Shown: piece after piece, positions 1-6,065 of the stretch
How the letters are laid out: each line of letters begins with the position of its first letter
How positions within the stretch are numbered: the stretch's first letter is position 1
Assembly (NCBI GenBank): GCA_030549955.1
Contig: JAUQQI010000075.1
Location: forward strand, 1 to 7,877
Direction: 5' to 3'
DNA from: Chloroflexota bacterium
GTDB lineage: Bacteria > Chloroflexota > Dehalococcoidia > JAUQQI01
Length of the DNA stretch: 7,877 bases
Program-made: the position numbers and the translations under genes
The notes under the pieces: generated by a model
Told to the model about the DNA's origin: nothing
Database searches by the model: none
Seen by the model: the letters and a program-made list of their open reading frames with translations, nothing else

Positions 1-1
1 G

Positions 2-160
2 AGGGTGCTGCTGGCCCTGGGTGAGGAGGGCGGAGCGGTGCCCTTCGCCCTGGCCCTATCGCTGGCTATCTTAATCGTCGGCGGCTACTTCGGTCTTAAG
101 GCCAGCCGAACTTACCCATCAGCCCACCGACCTACCCAGTACCCGGGCCACCGCCACTAG
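2..160 (+). CDS. C-terminal fragment of a membrane protein, possibly an ABC-transporter permease
   Basis: Only the last 52 codons are present; the gene enters from the left edge in frame 2 and stops at TAG 158-160. A Leu/Ala-rich hydrophobic stretch (about residues 14-32, including FALALSLAILIVGG) looks like a last transmembrane helix. It is preceded by an acidic/Gly segment (LALGEEGGAV) and followed by a short basic, His/Pro-rich tail. An ALALS-like final helix after an acidic turn resembles the end of tungstate/molybdate-type permeases, and the downstream FNT and molybdopterin genes would suit that. However, 52 residues carry no diagnostic motif, so the family is an inference. It lies 71 bp upstream of the FNT gene on the same strand and may be cotranscribed with it. 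Any polytopic membrane protein remains possible. Confidence 0.4.
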   Translation, partial: RVLLALGEEGGAVPFALALSLAILIVGGYFGLKASRTYPSAHRPTQYPGHRH

Positions 161-173
161 GGGCCAGGACCTG

Positions 174-211
174 ACCGCCGGAACTTTTCGGGGGAACCCG
201 AATCTGGCGGT
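174..211 (+). promoter_or_regulatory. Bulged hairpin with GNRA-type loop in the FNT gene leader
   Basis: ACCGCCGGA (174-182) pairs with TCTGGCGGT (203-211), giving 9 pairs with one G-U. A one-sided ACTT bulge (183-186) follows, then TTCGGG (187-192) pairs with CCCGAA (197-202), closed by the tetraloop GGAA, a GNRA loop. In total 15 pairs fit in 38 nt. It ends 7 nt before the Shine-Dalgarno of the FNT gene. No T-run follows, so it is not a typical intrinsic terminator. An RNA element controlling translation, or a processing or stability signal between the upstream gene and the FNT gene, fits better. I do not recognise it as a named riboswitch class. Confidence 0.55.
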
Positions 212-218
212 AGTAAAC

Positions 219-227
219 GGGAGGGAG
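219..227 (+). promoter_or_regulatory. Ribosome binding site for the FNT channel gene
   Basis: The purine-rich run GGGAGGGAG lies 4 nt before the ATG at 232, with its core GGAGG-like part about 5-8 nt upstream. It supports that start, and it sits just downstream of the leader hairpin, so the hairpin could influence its accessibility. Confidence 0.6.
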
Positions 228-231
228 ACCG

Positions 232-1062
232 ATGCGGGAGGCAGTGTTAAAGGAGGCTGAAGCCCTGCCAGCCGGCGACGCCCTGACGCCGTATGAGCTG
301 ACGGCCGCCGTTGTCGAGGCCGGCGAGCGGAAGGCGTCGCTGGGTGTGAGCCCGATGGTCGCCCGCGGCGCCCTGAGTGCGGCGTTTCTCGGGGCAGCTA
401 CCCTACTTGCCGTCACTGTCTGGACCCAGGGCCTCCCACGGGTCGCCGGGGCCCTGGTCTTTCCGGCCGGTTTCTGTATAATGGCCCTGCTCGGCCTTGA
501 GCTGGCCACCGGAAACTTTGCCCTGCTTCCGGCCGGCTGCTATGCCCGGCGGGTAACCCTCAGTCAGCTTGCGAGAAACTGGTGGTGGGTTTACCTCGGG
601 AACCTTGTAGGTGGGGTTGGCTTTGCAGTACTGGCAGTCGCGGCCCTCACGGGCTGGTACGACCATGATGCCGGCGCCGTGGGTGAACAGCTCAGGCAGC
701 TCGCCCTGGCGAAAACCGTGGCCTACGCCGACCTGGGCTGGCGGGGCTGGCTTACCGCCCTGACCAAGGGAGTGCTCGCCAACTGGTTGGTGACCGTCGG
801 AGCCGTGCTAGGGTTTGCTTCCCGGTCCACCGTCGGCAAGGTCGTGGGCATGTGGCTGCCCATCTCCACCTTCTTCGCCCTTGGTTACGAGCACTCGGTC
901 GTCAACATGTTTGTTATGCCGGCCGGTATCCTTGCCGGCGCCCCCATTACCGTGGACACCTGGTGGCTGTGGAATCAGGTGCCGGCCACCCTCGGGAACA
1001 TCATCGGTGGGGCTTTCCTGACCGGTCTGCCCCTGGCCTGGAGCTACGCCCGCAAAAGCTGA
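232..1062 (+). CDS. Formate/nitrite transporter (FNT) family channel
   Basis: A 276-residue inner-membrane protein of the aquaporin-like, pentameric FNT family, whose members pass formate, nitrite, hydrosulfide or similar small anions. After an amphipathic N-terminal helix (about 1-40) there are six hydrophobic segments, near residues 44-64, 70-92, 117-139, 173-196, 205-230 and 250-272. Family landmarks are FPAG then ELATGN (E90, T93, N95; the broken helix and omega loop), K161 in the central region, GVLANWLV (N184), and YEHSVVNMF (E220, H221, N225), which holds the central pore histidine. GNIIGGAFLTGL marks the last helix. One departure is Ala92 where formate channels such as FocA have Phe in ELFT. 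ATG 232 follows a good Shine-Dalgarno. Neighbouring molybdopterin genes favour formate linked to a formate dehydrogenase, but the substrate cannot be fixed from sequence. Confidence 0.93.
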   Translation: MREAVLKEAEALPAGDALTPYELTAAVVEAGERKASLGVSPMVARGALSAAFLGAATLLAVTVWTQGLPRVAGALVFPAGFCIMALLGLELATGNFALLPAGCYARRVTLSQLARNWWWVYLGNLVGGVGFAVLAVAALTGWYDHDAGAVGEQLRQLALAKTVAYADLGWRGWLTALTKGVLANWLVTVGAVLGFASRSTVGKVVGMWLPISTFFALGYEHSVVNMFVMPAGILAGAPITVDTWWLWNQVPATLGNIIGGAFLTGLPLAWSYARKS

Positions 1063-1089
1063 AAGCCGGAAGATACGGCGCGTTGGAAG

Positions 1090-1103
1090 CGGTTTGGAAA
1101 CCG
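1090..1103 (+). promoter_or_regulatory. Palindrome overlapping the putative moaA -35 box
   Basis: CGGTTT (1090-1095), a GG centre, then AAACCG (1098-1103) form a perfect 6-bp inverted repeat. A 2-nt centre is too short for a stable RNA hairpin loop, so a dimeric repressor or activator site is more likely. It covers the -35 candidate at 1094-1099. A larger arm pair, GCCGG (1065-1069) with CCGGC (1101-1105), overlaps it. No regulator can be named. Confidence 0.35.
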
Positions 1104-1122
1104 GCAGTGGCCAAAATATATC
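1094..1122 (+). promoter_or_regulatory. moaA: Candidate sigma-70-type promoter for moaA-moaC-meaB
   Basis: TTGGAA (1094-1099) and TATATC (1117-1122) are separated by exactly 17 bp. Each matches 4 of 6 consensus positions. They lie in the only AT-leaning part of the 79-bp gap between the FNT gene and moaA. Transcription would begin near 1129, leaving a leader of about 13-16 nt before the moaA start. Confidence 0.4.
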
Positions 1123-1141
1123 AGGTGTGCAGTAGGTTCAG

Positions 1142-2173
1142 GTGATGACGGCCGAGAGGATTTCCCCTCTTATCGACCCTTTTAACCGGCGGATAACGTA
1201 TCTGAGGATATCGGTCACCGACCGGTGCAACTTGAGGTGCCGCTACTGCATGCCCGATATCCACATCAGGTTCCTGCCCAGGGAAAAGGTCTTGACCTTC
1301 GAGGAGGTCGAGACCATCGTAAGGGTCATGGCCCGGACGGGCGTAAAAAGCTTAAGGCTCACCGGCGGCGAGCCCACCGTCCGCACCGGCATCGTCGACC
1401 TGGTCGCCCGGCTAAGGGCCATCCCGGGCATCGAAGACATCGCCATGACCACCAACGGCATGCTCTTACCAAAGCTTGCCGAACCCTTAAAGGCCGCCGG
1501 CCTTAACCGCATCAACATAAGCCTGGACACCTTAAAGCCCGAGCGGTTTAAGTTCATCACCCAGTTCGGGGATTTCAATACGGTCTGGGAAGGCATCCTG
1601 GCCGCCGAGGCCGCCGGCCTTGCCCCAATAAAGCTTAATGCGGTGGTGATGAAGGGCGTAAATGACGACGAGGTTATCGACCTAGCCGCCCTCACCCTGG
1701 AGCACCCCTGGCATGTCCGGTTCATCGAGTGGATGCCTTTCGGCGAGGATGGGGCCGAGGTCTACCGGCTAGACGGAATCCCCAACGCCTTCATGCCCCT
1801 TACCAGGGTCAAGGCCAGGCTTGAGGAGGCCTTCGGGCCGCTAGAGCCGGCCGATGCTGAGGTCAGGGGCAACGGGCCGGCCAGAAGCTTTAAGATTCGC
1901 GGGGCCAAAGCGACCATCGGGTTCATCCGGCCGATAACCGAAGAACATTTCTGTGCCCGCTGCAACAAAGTAAGGCTTACGGCTGACGGAAAGTTGAGGC
2001 TTTGTCTGCTTACGGACCATGAGATTGACCTGATGGGCCCGCTTCGGGCCGGGCTGGATGAGGCCGGGCTTGAGGCCCTTTTGCGGGCTGCGATTCAGAC
2101 CAAGCCTGAGCGGCACCTGGTCAACGAGGGCATCATCCCCAACTTGAGAAGGATGATCCAGATTGGCGGATAG
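1142..2173 (+). CDS. moaA: GTP 3',8-cyclase MoaA (molybdenum cofactor biosynthesis radical SAM enzyme)
   Basis: MoaA converts GTP to 3',8-cyclo-GTP, the first step of Mo/W-pterin synthesis, in the cytoplasm. The radical-SAM cluster is the CX3CX2C in DRCNLRCRYC (C29, C33, C36), and TGGEP (74-78) is the SAM-binding segment. The second, substrate-side cluster is C271, C274 and C288 with 13 residues between the last two, around the arginine-rich NKVRLTADGKLR. The chain ends in the conserved Gly-Gly (342-343). Length (343 aa) is normal, so it looks intact and functional. The start is GTG 1142, directly followed by ATG 1145; a weak AGG at 1134-1136 fits either, so the protein may begin two residues later in effect. 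It overlaps moaC by 11 bp. Arginine is often AGG here (at least a dozen, plus two AGA), unlike in moaC and meaB. Confidence 0.97.
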   Translation: MMTAERISPLIDPFNRRITYLRISVTDRCNLRCRYCMPDIHIRFLPREKVLTFEEVETIVRVMARTGVKSLRLTGGEPTVRTGIVDLVARLRAIPGIEDIAMTTNGMLLPKLAEPLKAAGLNRINISLDTLKPERFKFITQFGDFNTVWEGILAAEAAGLAPIKLNAVVMKGVNDDEVIDLAALTLEHPWHVRFIEWMPFGEDGAEVYRLDGIPNAFMPLTRVKARLEEAFGPLEPADAEVRGNGPARSFKIRGAKATIGFIRPITEEHFCARCNKVRLTADGKLRLCLLTDHEIDLMGPLRAGLDEAGLEALLRAAIQTKPERHLVNEGIIPNLRRMIQIGG

Positions 2174-2648
2174 GGCCTTTTCCCACCTGGACGCATCCGG
2201 CCGGGCCCGGATGGTCGACATCGGGGCCAAGCCCGAAACCGAGCGGGAAGCCGTTGCCCGGGGTCGGGTCGTCATGCGGCCGGAGACCCTGGAGCTGGTC
2301 CGCCGGGGCCAGGTCGCCAAAGGCGATGTCCTGGCGGTTGCCCAGGTGGCCGGGGTGATGGCGGCGAAGCGAACCCCGGAGCTGATTCCCCTCTGCCATC
2401 CGCTCCTTATCAACGCCGTTGAAATGCGCTTTGCTTTCAATGACGAACTGAGCGCCATCGAAATCGAGGCCGCTGTGCGGGTGAACGGCCGGACCGGGGC
2501 CGAGATGGAGGCCCTCACTGCCGTGGCAGTCGCGGCCCTGACCGTTTACGACATGTGCAAGGGGGTCGACCCGGCCATACGGGTCGAGGCGATCCGGCTG
2601 GCCCGCAAACGGGGCGGCAAGAGCGGCGAGGTGGTCCTGGAGCCTTGA
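2163..2648 (+). CDS. moaC: Cyclic pyranopterin monophosphate synthase MoaC
   Basis: MoaC rearranges 3',8-cyclo-GTP from MoaA to cyclic pyranopterin monophosphate, completing the first stage of cofactor assembly. At 161 aa it has full family length. It shows FSHLDASGRARMVD at the N terminus, the active-site lysine in KGDVLAVAQVAGVMAAKRT (K53, K69), IPLCHPL (H79), NGRTGAEMEALTA, and YDMCKG (D130, K133), ending in KSGGKSG-like GGKSGEV. The start is TTG 2163, inside the end of moaA; AGAAGGATGA (about 2147-2156) can serve as its ribosome site, and the N-terminal match to the family supports this start. The overlap implies coupling to moaA. Its stop overlaps the meaB start by 4 bp (TTGA). Confidence 0.97.
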   Translation: MADRAFSHLDASGRARMVDIGAKPETEREAVARGRVVMRPETLELVRRGQVAKGDVLAVAQVAGVMAAKRTPELIPLCHPLLINAVEMRFAFNDELSAIEIEAAVRVNGRTGAEMEALTAVAVAALTVYDMCKGVDPAIRVEAIRLARKRGGKSGEVVLEP

Positions 2649-3634
2649 GCCTGGAAGAGCAGGCGGTCGCCCTCATCGGGGCGGCCCGGGGCGGAGACGA
2701 GCGGGCCATCGCCCGCCTTCTCCGCAACGTTGAGGACGAGACCGACCTGGGGCTGGCGGCCTGGCGCCGGCTCTTTAAAGATTCCGGCCGGGCCCGGGTC
2801 ATCGGCATCACCGGGCCGCCGGGAGTCGGCAAGAGCACCCTGATCGGCCGGGTGGCCCGGGCCTACCGCGACCAGGGCCGGAAGGTCGGCATTCTTGCGG
2901 TCGACCCGACAAGCCCCCTGACGGGCGGGGCCCTCCTGGGGGACCGCATCCGGATGCAGGAGCTGGCTGTCGACCCCGGCGTCTACATCCGGAGCCTGGC
3001 GACCCGGGGAGCGGTCGGGGGAGTTGCCCGGGCCGCCGCCCGTCTTGTCGCGGTCCTCGACGCCCTCGGCTACGAGATTGTCCTGCTCGAAACCGTTGGG
3101 GCCGGCCAGGACGAGGTTGAAGTCGCGGCCATCTCCGGTACAACGGTCCTGATTCTGATGCCGGGACAGGGGGACGAAATCCAGGCCCTCAAGGCCGGGC
3201 TCATCGAAATCGCCGACATAATCGTCGTAAACAAGGCTGACCGGGAAGGGGCCGACCAGCTCGCCGCCCAGCTCCGGTCGGTCCTTCGTCTCGGGGCCCG
3301 GCCGGACGACCGGGGCTGGGTGCCCCCGGTACTCAAAACCGTCGCCGCCGACGGCACCGGGATACCAGAGCTCCTTTCAGCCATTGACCGGCACCAGGAT
3401 TACCTGGACCGGACCGGCCAGGGGATGGTCCGTCGCCAGGCCGCCCTGCGCAAGGCCGTCTGGCGGGAACTTGAAGCCCTGCTCCTGCGGCGCCTGACCC
3501 GCGACCCCTCGGCCGGCTCTGAGTTCGACCGACTTGTCCGGCAGGTGGAGGCCGGCGAGCTGGACCCCGTCACGGCGGCGGCCGCCCTGCTGGAGCGGCT
3601 CGCTAAACTGGCCCCGGCCCGGCCCGAATCCTGA
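2645..3634 (+). CDS. meaB: MeaB/ArgK-type GTPase (G3E family, methylmalonyl-CoA mutase chaperone)
   Basis: A 329-aa cytoplasmic P-loop GTPase. Family members gate cobalamin loading and protect adenosylcobalamin-dependent mutases. Motifs in order: Walker A GPPGVGKST (57-65), DPTSPLTGGALLGDRIRM (87-104, the magnesium and switch region), YIRSLATRG (114-122), ETVGAGQDEVEVA (149-161, with the G3 glycine), PGQGDEIQALKAGLIEIADI and the guanine-specificity NKAD (196-199), then an alpha-helical C-terminal dimerisation part. I chose TTG 2645 over the upstream in-frame ATG at 2555 because it gives the family's usual N terminus and the typical TTGA overlap with moaC; GAGGTGG (2628-2634) is a possible ribosome site. 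No mutase or B12 gene is in view, so the client is unknown. Its stop lies 10 bp from the convergent pyrG stop. Confidence 0.93.
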   Translation: MSLEEQAVALIGAARGGDERAIARLLRNVEDETDLGLAAWRRLFKDSGRARVIGITGPPGVGKSTLIGRVARAYRDQGRKVGILAVDPTSPLTGGALLGDRIRMQELAVDPGVYIRSLATRGAVGGVARAAARLVAVLDALGYEIVLLETVGAGQDEVEVAAISGTTVLILMPGQGDEIQALKAGLIEIADIIVVNKADREGADQLAAQLRSVLRLGARPDDRGWVPPVLKTVAADGTGIPELLSAIDRHQDYLDRTGQGMVRRQAALRKAVWRELEALLLRRLTRDPSAGSEFDRLVRQVEAGELDPVTAAAALLERLAKLAPARPES

Positions 3635-3644
3635 CAGCCGGTCC

Positions 3645-5291
3645 CTACGGCGACTCAGCGACCGCCAGGGGCAGGGGTTGCTGGTCCCCCTCACGGAGGA
3701 CGTCTTTGGCGGCCCCGATGAAGGCCTTAAACAACGGGTGGGGGCGGTTCGGGCGGGACTTAAACTCTGGGTGGAATTGGGTCCCCAGCATCCAGGGGTG
3801 GTCCCGCAGTTCAGCAATTTCGACCAGCCGGCCGTCCAGCGAGAACCCGCTCAGGACCATTCCACCGGATATCAGAAGCTCGCGGTAGTCGTTGTTGAAC
3901 TCATACCGGTGCCGGTGCCGCTCGTAAACGATCGGCTCGCCGTAAGCCTCCCAGGCTCGGGTGCCCGGGACCAGGTGACACGGGTAAACCCCGAGCCGCA
4001 TCGTCCCGCCCTTGCGGTCAACCTCCCGCTGCTCGGGCAGGAGGTCGATGACCGGGTAGCGAGTCTCCGGGTCGAATTCGGTCGAGTTCGGCTCATCGCT
4101 CTTGAGGAGGTACCGGGCAAACTCGATGACCATCGCCTGCATCCCAAGACAGAGCCCCAGATACGGCACCTGGTGCTCTCGGGCATACCGGGCGGCCCCA
4201 ATTTTGCCCTCAATTCCCCGGTAGCCAAAGCCGCCCGGAACAACGATGCCCTGGGCCCGGCCGAGGGCATGGGTGCAGTTCCCCAGGGCAACCTCCTCGG
4301 CGTCGAGCCAGAGGATATCCACGTGCCGGTCGTGGGCCAGGGCGGCGTGGGTAAGTGCCTCCCGGACGCTGATATACGCGTCCTGCAGCTCAATGTACTT
4401 GCCCACCAGGGCGACGGTGACCGCCGGCTTCGGGGCCTTAATCTTTTCAACCAGCCGGCGCCACTCGTCCAGGTCATTCCGGGTCGGCTTGAGGTCGAGC
4501 CGCTCGACAATAAACTCAGCCAGACCCCACTCCTCGAGGATGAGGGGCACCTCGTAAGGCGTATCAACCGTCAGCAGGGGGACAACGGCCTCGGGCTCAA
4601 CATCGCAAAAGAGGGCGATCTTTTCCCGAACGCTGTCGGGCACCGGGTAATCGCTCCGGCAGACGATGACGTCAGGCTGGATGCCGATAGACCGAAGCTC
4701 CTTAACGCTGTGCTGGGTCGGCTTGGTCTTGAGCTCTCTGGTCGAAGAGATGTAGGGCAGGAGGGTCACGTGGATGTAGAGGACATTATCCCGGCCGACA
4801 TCCTTGCGCATCTGTCGGATCGCCTCGAGGAACGGCAGGCCCTCGATGTCGCCGACGGTGCCGCCGACCTCGACAATGACGACCTCGGCCCCGGTCTGGC
4901 GGGGCACCCGCATGATCCGTTCCTTAATCTCGTTGGTGATGTGGGGGATGACCTGAATGGTGCCCCCAAGGAAGTCGCCCCGCCGCTCCCTGGCAATGAC
5001 CGCCGAATAGACCTGCCCGGTAGTCACATTCGAGCCCCGGTTCAGGTTGACGTCAAGGAATCGCTCATAATGGCCCAGGTCCAGGTCAGTTTCGGCTCCG
5101 TCGTCGGTGACAAAGACCTCCCCGTGCTGGTAAGGAGACATCGTGCCCGGGTCGACGTTAATGTACGGGTCAAGCTTCTGGGCGGAGACGGCAATGCCCC
5201 GGCTTTTCAGGAGCCGGCCAATGGAGGCCGCTGTCACCCCCTTGCCCACGGAGCTTGCCACGCCGCCGGTGACAAAGATAAACTTCGGCAT
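3645..5291 (-). CDS. pyrG: CTP synthase (glutamine-hydrolysing)
   Basis: PyrG aminates UTP to CTP using ATP and ammonia from glutamine. At 548 aa it is full length. The N-terminal amidoligase domain begins [18 protein letters not shown] (P-loop, K17), then [20 protein letters not shown] and [16 protein letters not shown]. After a linker, the class I glutamine amidotransferase domain has GGFGYRG, the nucleophile C381 in LCLGMQ, and the triad partners H507 and E509 in FHPEF. ATG 5291 is preferred over the adjacent in-frame TTG at 5294; AGAGGGGG lies 9 nt upstream of it and MPKFIF is the normal family start. It follows the lysine-free hypothetical gene on the same strand after 101 bp, with a possible promoter between. 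A long antisense open frame covers this gene and is an artefact of high GC. Confidence 0.98.
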   Translation of the reverse strand: MPKFIFVTGGVASSVGKGVTAASIGRLLKSRGIAVSAQKLDPYINVDPGTMSPYQHGEVFVTDDGAETDLDLGHYERFLDVNLNRGSNVTTGQVYSAVIARERRGDFLGGTIQVIPHITNEIKERIMRVPRQTGAEVVIVEVGGTVGDIEGLPFLEAIRQMRKDVGRDNVLYIHVTLLPYISSTRELKTKPTQHSVKELRSIGIQPDVIVCRSDYPVPDSVREKIALFCDVEPEAVVPLLTVDTPYEVPLILEEWGLAEFIVERLDLKPTRNDLDEWRRLVEKIKAPKPAVTVALVGKYIELQDAYISVREALTHAALAHDRHVDILWLDAEEVALGNCTHALGRAQGIVVPGGFGYRGIEGKIGAARYAREHQVPYLGLCLGMQAMVIEFARYLLKSDEPNSTEFDPETRYPVIDLLPEQREVDRKGGTMRLGVYPCHLVPGTRAWEAYGEPIVYERHRHRYEFNNDYRELLISGGMVLSGFSLDGRLVEIAELRDHPWMLGTQFHPEFKSRPNRPHPLFKAFIGAAKDVLREGDQQPLPLAVAESP

Positions 5292-5300
5292 CAATTAAAA

Positions 5301-5308
5301 CCCCCTCT
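5301..5308 (-). promoter_or_regulatory. pyrG: Ribosome binding site for pyrG
   Basis: AGAGGGGG on the - strand, 9 nt before ATG 5291, is a good Shine-Dalgarno and decides between the adjacent TTG and ATG starts in favour of the ATG. Confidence 0.65.
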
Positions 5309-5310
5309 GA

Positions 5311-5335
5311 ACCTTAACCATCACCTTAAATTATC
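5311..5335 (-). promoter_or_regulatory. pyrG: pyrG upstream region: -10-like box and tandem TTAAGGT repeats
   Basis: On the - strand GATAAT (5335-5330) is a 5-of-6 match to a -10 box; the -35 is poor (TTTGGG 16 bp upstream). Immediately downstream are two perfect copies of TTAAGGT (5329-5323 and 5317-5311) separated by 5 bp, a 12-bp period. They would span the start of transcription. The rest of the 101-bp gap holds AAACC/GGTTT short repeats but no convincing terminator. The repeats may be a regulator site; this is inference. Confidence 0.3.
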
Positions 5336-5392
5336 GTACATAAGTTCTAGACCCAAACCGGGTAAACCACAGGTTTTTCCACGGCCGCTATT

Positions 5393-6022
5393 TTAAAAGA
5401 GGACAGCCAGCGCCTGGTCCTCCCCGTCGAGCCGGTGGGCAACCGACGCGATTTCCCGGGCAACCGGCTCAAGGGCTTGTCGCAGTCCGGCCCACCGTCC
5501 TGCTTCTCGCCAGCCGGCACCGGGCCCATCCGGATGCCAGACCCGGACGGACCAGACCCCTTCGGCCAGGCCGACCAGCTGCCACCGCCAGCGCAGGTAG
5601 AACTCGTCGAGGACCAGTTCGGCCTGCCGGGTAAGACCGCCGGCGAACCGGACCTCCGGCCGGACCTGAAAGGGCTGACGCCGCAGCCAGCTGTCCAGGA
5701 CCTGGTACGCCTCGGCCAGCTCGAGCGGGTGGATGCCGCCGGTCGGGGTTGGTAGCGGAAACCGGGCTTCGACGGCAACCTGCCGCCCGTCCAGCCCAAC
5801 TTCCAGGTCCACCTCGGCCCAGAAATCGACGGCCTCATCGGCCCCGACGGGCACAAAGATGCCCGAAAAGAACTCGTCGGTCTGCTCGCTGTCCCGAAGC
5901 TCCAGGCCGGCGGCCCCACTCAGGGCCAGAAAGGTTTCGAGGATGCCGTCGAGTTCAGCCGACACGGGAACCGGTAACGGGGAGATTCTGCGACGGGCCG
6001 GTATCTGCGATCGACCACACAA
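5393..6022 (-). CDS. Hypothetical protein, lysine- and asparagine-free, soluble
   Basis: I do not recognise this 209-aa protein. The reading frame is credible: its composition is balanced and acidic with G/C third positions, whereas frames on the other strand give Arg/Pro-rich nonsense. It contains no lysine, no asparagine and no methionine after the start. No signal peptide or membrane helix is evident. The pattern is mixed alpha/beta: a helix near 22-40, hydrophobic strands near 50-85 (FSGIFVPV, VDFWAEVDLEV, VAVEARFPLP), an acidic helix near 98-113, and a Trp-rich strand region near 140-163 (FYLRWRWQLVG, VWSVRVWHP). TTG 6022 is the first usable start after an in-frame TAA; no good Shine-Dalgarno precedes it, and GTG at 5968 (residue 19) is an alternative. 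It lies upstream of pyrG and divergent from the deacetylase gene. Confidence 0.7.
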   Translation of the reverse strand: MCGRSQIPARRRISPLPVPVSAELDGILETFLALSGAAGLELRDSEQTDEFFSGIFVPVGADEAVDFWAEVDLEVGLDGRQVAVEARFPLPTPTGGIHPLELAEAYQVLDSWLRRQPFQVRPEVRFAGGLTRQAELVLDEFYLRWRWQLVGLAEGVWSVRVWHPDGPGAGWREAGRWAGLRQALEPVAREIASVAHRLDGEDQALAVLF

Positions 6023-6033
6023 AACCCGAATTA

Positions 6034-6041
6034 ATTATAAC
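6034..6041. promoter_or_regulatory. Overlapping divergent -10 boxes between the hypothetical gene and hpnK
   Basis: The 43-bp divergent gap holds an AT-rich core. On the - strand it reads TATAAT (6039-6034), a perfect -10 hexamer; on the + strand TATAAC (6036-6041), a 5-of-6 match. No strong -35 is visible for either; TCGACC at 6011-6016 is a weak candidate for the + strand. If the - strand box is used, the transcript would start about 5 nt before TTG 6022, so that message would be nearly leaderless. Confidence 0.35.
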
Positions 6042-6065
6042 CTCTAGCGAGGGCATCGTTGGCCC

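Noticed and set aside
174..211. Intrinsic terminator of the upstream gene
   Set aside because: The stem is strong but is followed by AGTAAAC rather than a T-run, and it abuts the next gene's Shine-Dalgarno.
1063..1141. Moco-type riboswitch upstream of moaA
   Set aside because: The gap is only 79 bp and lacks the multi-helix architecture; a promoter with a palindrome explains it better.
2555..2644. 30-codon N-terminal extension of meaB
   Set aside because: It lies wholly inside moaC in another frame and reads as low-complexity Gly/Arg; the family N terminus begins at the TTG at 2645.
5292..5392. Terminator or attenuator between the hypothetical gene and pyrG
   Set aside because: AAACC-TGT-GGTTT and ACCC/GGGT pairings are short and lack a following T-run.
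3534..5396. A 620-codon open frame on the + strand opposite pyrG
   Set aside because: It is the complement of a clear CTP synthase gene with all catalytic motifs; the + strand product is Pro/Asp/Leu-rich with no domain, a common effect of high GC.
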